64,000 nucleotides of DNA, from NCBI GenBank assembly GCA_964432595.1, contig CAYSOF010000008.1:124001-188000 (forward strand), given 5' to 3'. Numbering within the stretch: position 1 is the first letter of the stretch; each line of letters begins with the position of its first letter. Made by a program: the position numbers and the translations under genes. The notes beneath the pieces were generated by a model that had not been told where the DNA came from, ran no database searches, and saw only the letters and a list, made by a program, of their open reading frames with translations. This DNA is from DASYLJ01 sp964432595. Lineage in GTDB: Bacteria; Desulfobacterota; Binatia; DP-6. Of this stretch, positions 1-7,845 are shown in pieces.

Positions 1-1
1 C

Positions 2-115
2 CCGACGTGCCAGACGGGCGGGCGGCTGCTCGCCGATCGCGCGCTGTCGCGGCTCCTCAAGAAGGACTGGCCGAAGACGCTGGAGGAGATGGAGGAGCGC
101 CGGCGGCCGGGGTGA
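2..115 (+). CDS. C-terminal fragment, possible Fpg/Nei-type DNA glycosylase zinc-finger end
   Basis: The window opens inside a gene whose last 37 codons are readable and end at TGA 113-115. The fragment starts with a CPTCQ-like Cys-x2-Cys pair, followed by a basic tail (LLADRALSRLLKKDWP). A terminal CxxCQ is the second half of the zinc finger in formamidopyrimidine/endonuclease VIII glycosylases, which excise oxidised bases from DNA. Several environmental members of that family carry a similar basic tail. This family call comes from memory of the motif; the catalytic N-terminus and first Cys pair lie outside the window. The end overlaps the convergent oxidoreductase gene by 59 bases. Confidence 0.45.
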   Translation, partial: PTCQTGGRLLADRALSRLLKKDWPKTLEEMEERRRPG

Positions 116-1385
116 CCCCGGCGAGCGCGTCCTGCTCGGCGCGCAGGCGGACGAGCGGATCGTTCGCGTCGATCTCCACGTCGTCCCATGCGATGGGCCG
201 ATCGCGCGCGACGTGGCGGCGCAGGCGAACCCCGTCCGCCAGACCGATCGGCAGGAGGCCTGCCGCGCCGTCGACGGTGTCGACCTCGCCGCGACAGGCG
301 TAGCCGCCGATGCCGTCGAGCCGGTCGCCGGGCGCGAGGTCGCGCTTCGCGATCGTGACGACGTCGACCACCGGCGGCCCGGCGGACGCGATCGTCGGCT
401 CGCCGTACAGCACCGCCTCGGCGATCGAGACCGGCGTCTCGACGTGGCAGAGGTGATACGGGCGGTAGAACAGATAGTGCGGGCCGCCGCCCATCTTCAG
501 GTAGTCGAGGTAGCGGCCGACGCGCTCGCGATCGTCGCAGCGCGCGACCACGAAGACGCCGCCGCCGAAGTCGCCGCCCAGGGTGTACTCCACGACCGGC
601 CCGCCGTCGCCGAGCGACACGAAGTCGGCCAGCACGGTCGTCGACGTCGTCCGAATGCCGCGCATGCCGCGCACCGCCGGCGGCATCCGGGCGGCGTTCG
701 CCACGATCGCGTTCTCGAGCTGCATCTTCGTGCCGTCCGTGAAGCTGCAGACGGCGCGCGCGCCGGTCGCCATCCGCTCGGCCCAGCCGCGGACCGAGTC
801 GGGGGTCGCATGGACGTCGAGGAAGCCCTTGCAGTTGACGGCCGCCACGACGTCGAAGCCGGTGTTGGTGCACCATTCGACGAGCCGCATCATCACGCCG
901 GGCTGGTCGCCGTCGGCGACCCCGTAGACGACGCCCCAGCGACGCGCGCGCGCGTGCAGCACCGCGCCGAGCGTCGCGTCGAGCTCGGCGTTCATCGCGA
1001 CGACGTGCTTGCCGTGCGCGAACGCCGACAACACGGTGTGCATCGCCGGGACGACCGTGCCCGTGGCCTCGACGACGACGTCCACCGACGGCAACGCCGT
1101 CGCAACGAGCGGATCGCGGGTGACACCGACCCCGCCGTCCGCGATCGCCCGCGCGAGCCGTTGCGGATCGTCACTGCGGACGACGTCCGACGATCCGAGG
1201 CCGCGACGTCGGAGAAACGCGACGGCGCGCGCCGGCGTGCGATTCGCCATCGCGACCAGCCGCATGCCGGGCGTCGCGGCGACTTGCGCCGCGATGCCGC
1301 GTCCCATCGCCCCCGCGCCGACGACCGCGACGCGGATCACCTCGCCGCGTCGCTCCCGCCGCCGCAACTCCCGCCAGAGGTGCAT
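57..1385 (-). CDS. Homoserine dehydrogenase-like NAD(P) oxidoreductase with SAF domain
   Basis: 442 residues. A Rossmann NAD(P) site (VAVVGAGAMGRG) lies near the N-terminus, followed by a homoserine-dehydrogenase-like catalytic region (EATG, then a VVAMNAELD segment) and a C-terminal SAF-like domain (from about residue 340, with RDLAPGDRLDGIGGYACRG). Members of this family are often found beside polysaccharide and sialic-acid-type loci; the substrate is unknown. I chose ATG 1385 over the upstream ATG at 1421 because GGAGG sits about 7 bases before it. The last 20 residues are a Pro/Ala/Ser tail overlapping the end of the convergent glycosylase fragment, probably a read-through extension. It is divergent from the triple glycosyltransferase, which suggests a shared glycan role (inference). 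Confidence 0.8.
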   Translation of the reverse strand: MHLWRELRRRERRGEVIRVAVVGAGAMGRGIAAQVAATPGMRLVAMANRTPARAVAFLRRRGLGSSDVVRSDDPQRLARAIADGGVGVTRDPLVATALPSVDVVVEATGTVVPAMHTVLSAFAHGKHVVAMNAELDATLGAVLHARARRWGVVYGVADGDQPGVMMRLVEWCTNTGFDVVAAVNCKGFLDVHATPDSVRGWAERMATGARAVCSFTDGTKMQLENAIVANAARMPPAVRGMRGIRTTSTTVLADFVSLGDGGPVVEYTLGGDFGGGVFVVARCDDRERVGRYLDYLKMGGGPHYLFYRPYHLCHVETPVSIAEAVLYGEPTIASAGPPVVDVVTIAKRDLAPGDRLDGIGGYACRGEVDTVDGAAGLLPIGLADGVRLRRHVARDRPIAWDDVEIDANDPLVRLRAEQDALAGVTPAAGAPPSPPASSASPS

Positions 1386-1500
1386 TCCGTCCCCTCCGCC
1401 GAGCGCACCATCGGCCAGCACGCGCGGCTTGTCCAGCGGCCCAACGGACTTTCATGCCCGGTGACACTCCAGTACAGAAGCCCTCGGCGGAGGACGACGC

Positions 1501-4500
1501 ATGCGCGTGCTGTACGTCACAGGGTTGTGGGATGCGCCGGGACGGTATCGATGCGTGCACGCGGTGCTGCAGCTGCGCCGCGCGGGCGTCGTCGCGAGCT
1601 GCATCGACGTCGGCGCGCCCCACCTCGCGGCCACCGTCGCCGCGCACTCGATCGTCGTGCTGTTCCGTACGCCGTGGAACGCGCTGCTCGCCCACGTGAC
1701 CGAGCAGGCGCGGGCGCGCGGGACGACGCTGCTGTGCGACACCGACGACCTGCTCTTCGGCGGCGACGCCGAACGGCTCGCGCCGTTCTTCGACGGCCTG
1801 TCGCCGGCGCAGCAGCGCGCGTACCGCGCCACGTTCGACGGCCTCGAGCGCACGCTCGACGCCTGCTCGGGGTGCATCGTCAGCACGCCGGCGCTCGCCG
1901 ACGCGGTCGCCGCCCGTGGGCTGCCGGCATGGACGCACCCGAACCTGCTGCACCCGACGAACGAGCGCGAGGCGCGCCTCGTGCGGCGTCTCCGACCGTC
2001 GCGGCCGACGATCGGCTACTGGAGCGGATCCAACACCCACGACCAAGACCTCGCGGCGGTCGCCGCACCGCTCGCGCGGGTGCTCGACGAGCGTCCCGAC
2101 GTCCGATTGCTCGTCGGCGGTTGGGTGCGCCTGCCGGCGTCGCTGCGCCCGTTCGCCGATCGCGTCGACCGCCAGCCCTGGGTCGACTGGCGACTTCTGC
2201 CGTGGGCGATGGCGCCCTGCCGCGTGACCATCGCCCCCACCGCGGTCGTGAACGGCTACACGGACGCGCGCAGCGCCCTCAAGTTCTTCGAGCCCGGCGC
2301 GTGCGGCATTCCGACCATCGCGACGCCCACGGGCGAGTACCGCCGCGTCATCCGTGACGGTGAGACCGGCTGGCTGGCCGCGAGCGACGACGAGTGGATC
2401 GAGCGGCTCCACGCCGCGCTCGACCCCGCCACGAGCCGGCGCGTCGGGGACGCCGCGGCCGGCGCCGTCGCCGCGGCGCACACGTTCGGACCGCACCACG
2501 GGGTCCTCGCGACCCTGTTGCGTCCGCTCGACGGTCGGAGTGACGGTTCGGCGCCGCGCGCCCTTCCGATGCCGCCCGCGGGGCGTGGCGGCCGAGTGCG
2601 CGCACGCTGGCGTCTCCTGCGCGGCCGTCCGCTCGACGGTCCGTCGCAGCCGCCGCCCGAGCTGTCGCCGGTGACTGCACGGGGGCCCCGGGCGACCGGT
2701 GCGCCATGCGCCACGTGGCGCGCGGCCGCCGGTCTCGACGCGTCGGCGGACGGCGTGCTCGAGGCCGTCGACGCCGATCCGCAGCTCGTGTCGGGTCCGC
2801 TGACCCTCGACGCGGCCGCCTGGCGGTTCCTGCGCGTCGAGCTGGACGCGACGCTGCACGAGACCGCGGCGCTGGGTCAGCTGTTCTGGCGCATCGACGA
2901 CGGCCCGTTCTGCGAGACGCGCAGCGCCACGTGGCGCGTCGCGAGCGGTGAGACGTCGCTGCTCCTCGATCTGCACGACGCGGGGTGGCCGCGCGGCGTG
3001 GTGACCGGGCTGCGGCTCGACCCGACCGACTGTCCGGCGACGATCCGCCGCCTCGCGGTCGACCTCGTCGGCGACGACGGCCGCGCGTGCCGCCTGCTCG
3101 ACCACCATGCGATCACGGCCCCCGGGAGCGAGCGCGCGGTGACGATCGTGCTCCCTGTGTACAACGCCCCGACGCAGACCGCCGAGTGCATCGACAGCGT
3201 GCTCCGACACGCGACGGGCGACTGGCGGCTCGTCATGGTCGACGACGCGAGCCCCGACGCGCGCATGGCGCCCATGCTCGAGGCGTACGCGCGTCGCGAC
3301 GAACGCATCACGCTGCTGCGCAATCCGAGGAACCTCGGCGTGACGGGCACGACGAACGCCGGCATCCGCGCCGCGGGCGAGCGCGACGTGGTCACCCTGA
3401 ACACGGACACGGTGGTCGGGGCCGGCTTCCTCGACGGGCTGCGCGCCTGTGCCTATGCGGACGCGCGGACGGGGATCGTCGCGCCGCTGTCGAACAACGC
3501 CACCATCTGCAGCGCGCCCGACTTCTGCCGGCCGAACGACATTCCCGAGGGCCACACGATCGAAAGCTGGGCCGCGCTCGTCCGCGCGACGTCGTTGCGG
3601 CTCCGCCCCACGCTGCCGAACGCCGTCGGCTTCTGCATGTACGTCCGTCGCGCCGTGCTCGACCGCATCGGCCTGCTCGACGAGCCGCGCTTCGGCCGCG
3701 GCTACGGCGACGACGACGACCTCTGCCAGCGTGCCCTCGCGGCCGGGTTCGACATCCGCCTGGCCGACGACGTCTTCGTCTACCACGAGGGACACGCGTC
3801 CTACGGCCCCGAGGCCGAGCGGCTGACGAACGCGCATCGTCACCTGATCGAGGAGGTGCATCCGGGCTACTTCGCGCGCATCGCCTACTTCATCGAGACG
3901 AACCCGTTACACCCGATCCACGACGGCATGCGCCGCGCGCTGCGGCGCCGCGGCGGCAGCGACCCGGCGCTGCTGGTCCTGCTGCACGCGTCGTTCGACA
4001 CGCCGGCGGGCGGGACGGAGCATCACGCGCGCGATCTGGTCGCGGGCCTCCGCCTTCCGCGTGTCGTGGTCGCCGTTCCCCTCGGCGACACGCTGCACGT
4101 CAGCGAGGTGATCGACGGCGACGTGGACGGCGCCATCCGCTACCGCTTCCCGCTGGCGCGGGCGGCCGAGCGCTTCACCATCTCGCATCATCCGCTCACG
4201 TCGGCGCTGCGCGAGGTGATCCGGCGGTTCGGCGTTGCCGCTGCCCACCTGCAGCACCTGCTGCCCTTCCCGCTCGACGTGTGGCGGCTCCTCGTCGAGC
4301 TGGACGTGCCGTTCCTCGTGTCGAGCCACGACCACTACGCCGTCTGCCCGAACCTGTACCTGATCGACCCGCGCGACGGACGTCGGTGCTGTGCCGGCGC
4401 GGACGGCCGTCCCGCCGATCCGAGCCCGTGCGTCGGCGCGATGATGACGATCATGGACGCCCGCGTGCCGCACGACGTGGCGGGCTTCGTCCACCGGCAC

Positions 4501-5838
4501 CACGAGGAGTTCGGCGGGATGTTGGCGGCGGCGCACGCGATCGTCGTGCCGTCACGGATCGTGCGCGATGCGCTCGTGCGTACGCACGGCGTCGACCCGT
4601 CGCGCGTCCACGTGATCCCGTACGGCTATCCGCAGCCCGCCCCCGCCCCCGCCGGTTCGCGGGAGGGTCCGCTGCGCGTGGCCCTCGTCGGGCTCGTGTC
4701 GCACCTGGTGAAGGGCTCCGCGCGCTATCGGGCGCTGCTCACCGCGGCCCGAGCGCTGCCGATCGAGTGGCACGTGTTCGGCGACCACGAAGGCGACGGG
4801 TTCGGCACTGCATTGCATGCGCTCGGCCTGGGCACGCGTCTGGTGCTCCACGGCCCGTACGCACGCGGCGACGTCGTTGCGCTGCTCCGCGCGCATGCCA
4901 TCGACGTCACCGCGCATCTCCCGCTCGCACTCGAGACGTTCTCGTTCACCTTGTCGGAATCGCTTCTCGCCGGCGTTCCGGCCGTCGTGAACGAGGGCTG
5001 CGCGATGGCGGATCGCATCCGCGAGAACGGCGCCGGCTGGGTGGTGCCGTCCGTCGACGATGCCGCCGCATTGCTGGCGCGACTCGTCGCGCGGCCGCCC
5101 GACCTCGATCGGGCGCGTGAGCGTGCCGCAGCGTACCGTCACCCGACGATCGCCGCGTCGGTGGCCGGGCATCGAGCGCTGCTCGAGCCGCTGGTCCAGC
5201 GGGCGCGCCCGGTGACCATGCCCGACGTCCACGATCGCCGTGCGATGGCCGCGGCGGCGGACCGCACGACCGCGCCGCCCGCCGTCTCCGACGCGCCGCC
5301 GCCCGCGGTCGCGCGCGGCCTGGCCGCGTGGCTGCCGTCGGCGCTGCACGAGCGCATCCGATTGCGACGTCTCGCGCGACGTATGATGCCGCTCGTCCGC
5401 TTCCGGCTCGGCGGCGACGACGAGCGCGTCGTGAACGGCCCGCACTTCGAATCGATCGGTGCGCGCGCCGGCATCGCGACCTTCCGCGCCGTCGACACGG
5501 ACCCCTACTTCGTGCTGGGTCCCGTCACCGTCCCGACGCTGACCGCCCGCGTGCTGCACTTCCGCATCCGTCCGCAGGCGCAGGGCTACCTGCTCGCGCA
5601 GATATACTTCACGCACGACCTCGACGAGCCGTTCTCGGAAGCGAAGAGCCTGCAGGTCCCGCTCGCGGCCGGCCCGGACGGCTGGTGCGACGCGGTGATC
5701 CGCGTCGACGACAGCACTCGCGTCGCGCAGTGGGACGCCGGCGACCGTCTCGCCCGACTCCGCTTCGACCCGCTGAACGTGGCCGGGGTCGTCGACGTCC
5801 AGGAGCTGTGGCTCTGCCCGCCGGACGGCGGGACGTGA
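1501..5838 (+). CDS. Multidomain glycosyltransferase (GT4-like + GT2 + GT4)
   Basis: 1445 residues, cytoplasmic, no signal peptide. Residues 1-340 are a GT4-type glycosyltransferase (C-terminal half with KFFEPGACGIPTIATPTGEY). Residues about 421-525 form a beta-rich module. Residues 547-800 are a GT2 domain (VTIVLPVYN, DDASPD, TLNTDTVV, then GYGDDDDLC). Residues 823-1240 are a second GT4 domain (HASFDTPAGGTEHHARD near its start, ETFSFTLSESLLAGVPAV near its end). Residues 1330-1445 repeat the beta-rich module. Such proteins build repeat-unit polysaccharides by adding several sugars in turn; donor and acceptor cannot be read. The ATG has GGAGGA 8-12 bases upstream. The next gene on the other strand ends 7 bases downstream. 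Confidence 0.9.
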   Translation: MRVLYVTGLWDAPGRYRCVHAVLQLRRAGVVASCIDVGAPHLAATVAAHSIVVLFRTPWNALLAHVTEQARARGTTLLCDTDDLLFGGDAERLAPFFDGLSPAQQRAYRATFDGLERTLDACSGCIVSTPALADAVAARGLPAWTHPNLLHPTNEREARLVRRLRPSRPTIGYWSGSNTHDQDLAAVAAPLARVLDERPDVRLLVGGWVRLPASLRPFADRVDRQPWVDWRLLPWAMAPCRVTIAPTAVVNGYTDARSALKFFEPGACGIPTIATPTGEYRRVIRDGETGWLAASDDEWIERLHAALDPATSRRVGDAAAGAVAAAHTFGPHHGVLATLLRPLDGRSDGSAPRALPMPPAGRGGRVRARWRLLRGRPLDGPSQPPPELSPVTARGPRATGAPCATWRAAAGLDASADGVLEAVDADPQLVSGPLTLDAAAWRFLRVELDATLHETAALGQLFWRIDDGPFCETRSATWRVASGETSLLLDLHDAGWPRGVVTGLRLDPTDCPATIRRLAVDLVGDDGRACRLLDHHAITAPGSERAVTIVLPVYNAPTQTAECIDSVLRHATGDWRLVMVDDASPDARMAPMLEAYARRDERITLLRNPRNLGVTGTTNAGIRAAGERDVVTLNTDTVVGAGFLDGLRACAYADARTGIVAPLSNNATICSAPDFCRPNDIPEGHTIESWAALVRATSLRLRPTLPNAVGFCMYVRRAVLDRIGLLDEPRFGRGYGDDDDLCQRALAAGFDIRLADDVFVYHEGHASYGPEAERLTNAHRHLIEEVHPGYFARIAYFIETNPLHPIHDGMRRALRRRGGSDPALLVLLHASFDTPAGGTEHHARDLVAGLRLPRVVVAVPLGDTLHVSEVIDGDVDGAIRYRFPLARAAERFTISHHPLTSALREVIRRFGVAAAHLQHLLPFPLDVWRLLVELDVPFLVSSHDHYAVCPNLYLIDPRDGRRCCAGADGRPADPSPCVGAMMTIMDARVPHDVAGFVHRHHEEFGGMLAAAHAIVVPSRIVRDALVRTHGVDPSRVHVIPYGYPQPAPAPAGSREGPLRVALVGLVSHLVKGSARYRALLTAARALPIEWHVFGDHEGDGFGTALHALGLGTRLVLHGPYARGDVVALLRAHAIDVTAHLPLALETFSFTLSESLLAGVPAVVNEGCAMADRIRENGAGWVVPSVDDAAALLARLVARPPDLDRARERAAAYRHPTIAASVAGHRALLEPLVQRARPVTMPDVHDRRAMAAAADRTTAPPAVSDAPPPAVARGLAAWLPSALHERIRLRRLARRMMPLVRFRLGGDDERVVNGPHFESIGARAGIATFRAVDTDPYFVLGPVTVPTLTARVLHFRIRPQAQGYLLAQIYFTHDLDEPFSEAKSLQVPLAAGPDGWCDAVIRVDDSTRVAQWDAGDRLARLRFDPLNVAGVVDVQELWLCPPDGGT

Positions 5839-5845
5839 CGCCTCG

Positions 5846-7759
5846 TCAGCGCGTGCCGCGCCGGCGGCGCCACCACCACAGCGCGGTGAACGCCGCCGCG
5901 GAGAGCGAGAAGACGTTCACCATCGGGTTCCACCAGGGCCGCACGAACGTGATCCGCACGACCCGCGATCCCGGCTCCACCGCGAGCGCCATCAGGTTGT
6001 CGTCGGTCCGGACGAGCGGCGTCGTGACGCCGTCCGTGGCGGCCTGCCAGTTCGGATGCCAGGGCACGACGAGCGTCACGGTCGCCGGCGACGCCGTCTG
6101 GAGCCGCCACTCCGCGTGCTCCCGTCCGCGGTCGAACGCGTCCACCCGCGTGCCCTCGCCGGTCGCGAAGCGGAAGCCAGTGCCGGCCACCGCCCAGATG
6201 CGGACGTCGCCGGAGCGAAAGACGAGGTCGAACACCGGCGAGCGGCCGAGATTGGCGTCCACCTCGTCGACCCACGACAGCAGGTAGGAGACGTTGTAGC
6301 GCAGCAAGGCCGCGTGGATGCGCTCGGGCTCCCAGTCGTGGAGGTGCATCAGCGCCTCGCCGTTGTGCGCGCGCGTCGCCTCCGGCTGGTTGCCGAGCAG
6401 CGTCGCGCGCTCCGCCTCGAGCACGATGCGGCTCGCCAGCTGCGTGTAGCCCGGGCTCTCGAAGCGCTCGTCGTAGCGATCGTCGAAGCCGATCACCGCC
6501 GTCGCGGGCGTGTTCTCGCGCAGCCAACCATACGCCTTCAGGAGGTCCGCCTTCCGGTTCCCCCGATGGTGCGCGTCGACCTGGATCAACGGCGCGAGAC
6601 GGCGGATGCTCGCCTGCGTGTCCCACGCGACGGCCGCCGTGGCGAGCGCGGCCACGACGAGGCCGAGGGCGGGCACGCGCGCGGCCGCGCGTCGTGCCGT
6701 GTCGGCGGCACCGCCCGCGAACAAGGCCGTCAGCAGCGCGAGGTAGGGCAACGCGCGATGCCGGAGGATCTGGCGGGCCACCGCGTCGAGCGGTTCGAAG
6801 CCCGTCGTCACGGCGCCGACGGCGAACGGCGCCGCCAGCAGCGCCAGCGTCACGAGGAACGACGTCTCGAAGCGGCGCGGCCGCAGGCCGACGACGAAGG
6901 CGATCGCGAGCCACGTCACCGCCGCGCCGGAGAAGAGCTGCCCGGCCAGGAACTCCTGCAGGAACGGCCGGTCGCCCCAGCCCGTGCCGGGACCGATGAG
7001 ATCGGGCCACACCACGAGCGGAGACAGTGTCGCGACGGACATCGCGGTGGTGAGCGCGCCGATCGCCGCCGCGCGCGCGAGCGTGCGACGACGGCGCCAG
7101 CGCCGTCGGGACAGCGCCATCACGACGTAGAGCGCGGCGGCGAGCGCGAGAGAGACGCCGGAGATGAGATGCGTGCAGACGGTGACCGCGCAGAGGAGCG
7201 CCGCGCGCGGCACGTGCCGCCCGCCCACGCTGATGCCCGCGTGCAGCGACGCGAGCGCCACCGCGAACAACAGCAGGCCGGCGCCCTGCGGGATGAGCCC
7301 GATGCCGAAGAGCCCCTGGATGCCGATCCCCTGCGGCGCCGACAGGCCGAGCGTCGCGACGGCGGCGACGAGCGACGCGAAGCGCGAGAACCGGAACGTT
7401 CGGGCGAGCACCCACGTCGCCCAGGGCAGCAGCGCCCACAGCGCGACGATCGCGATCTTGAAGAGCGTCAGGAGCGACACGAGGCCGCCGAGGAGGTGGT
7501 AGACGAGCCCGACGGTCACGAAGAACAGGCTCGGATAGAACTGGAACGGAACGAAGCCGTCGAACCACCACCAGCACCAGCCGTCGGTGCGACCATGCGG
7601 CAGGAACAGCTCCGTCATCGCGCGCAGGCGGACGAAGTGCGCCGCGCCGTCCCAGGACGACGGATACCCCGGCTGGAAGAACCGCGACGCGACCAGCGCC
7701 GCCGTTACCGACATGGCGGCGAGCAGCACCAGGTCGACGGTCTTCGCGCGGCGCGCCAC
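5846..7759 (-). CDS. GT-C-like polytopic membrane protein, YfhO/PMT-type
   Basis: 637 residues, GTG start. About ten hydrophobic segments fill residues 10-400, and a soluble, probably periplasmic, domain fills 400-600. One last membrane span is followed by an Arg-rich tail (WWWRRRRGTR). The first loop has an acidic, aromatic stretch (SSWDGAAHF) after the first span, as in GT-C lipid-linked sugar transferases. The C-terminal domain contains WLRENTP and NVSYLLSW segments, typical of bacterial YfhO-like and 6-pyruvoyl-tetrahydropterin-synthase-related membrane proteins. The likely role is transfer of a sugar from a polyprenyl carrier to a surface glycan, but no acceptor can be named. It is divergent from the 961-residue membrane protein with an 86-base gap. 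Confidence 0.7.
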   Translation of the reverse strand: MARRAKTVDLVLLAAMSVTAALVASRFFQPGYPSSWDGAAHFVRLRAMTELFLPHGRTDGWCWWWFDGFVPFQFYPSLFFVTVGLVYHLLGGLVSLLTLFKIAIVALWALLPWATWVLARTFRFSRFASLVAAVATLGLSAPQGIGIQGLFGIGLIPQGAGLLLFAVALASLHAGISVGGRHVPRAALLCAVTVCTHLISGVSLALAAALYVVMALSRRRWRRRRTLARAAAIGALTTAMSVATLSPLVVWPDLIGPGTGWGDRPFLQEFLAGQLFSGAAVTWLAIAFVVGLRPRRFETSFLVTLALLAAPFAVGAVTTGFEPLDAVARQILRHRALPYLALLTALFAGGAADTARRAAARVPALGLVVAALATAAVAWDTQASIRRLAPLIQVDAHHRGNRKADLLKAYGWLRENTPATAVIGFDDRYDERFESPGYTQLASRIVLEAERATLLGNQPEATRAHNGEALMHLHDWEPERIHAALLRYNVSYLLSWVDEVDANLGRSPVFDLVFRSGDVRIWAVAGTGFRFATGEGTRVDAFDRGREHAEWRLQTASPATVTLVVPWHPNWQAATDGVTTPLVRTDDNLMALAVEPGSRVVRITFVRPWWNPMVNVFSLSAAAFTALWWWRRRRGTR

Positions 7760-7845
7760 TGCCGCCGAGCGTAGCGGCGCCGGCGCCGAAAGAGGAGCGG
7801 TGGCACCCGTTTGCCAGGCCGGGGCCGCGGGGATAGTCGACCGAC

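Noticed and set aside
1171..3861. Long minus-strand frame across the triple glycosyltransferase gene
   Set aside because: No domain motifs and composition typical of a shadow frame; the plus-strand glycosyltransferase is complete.
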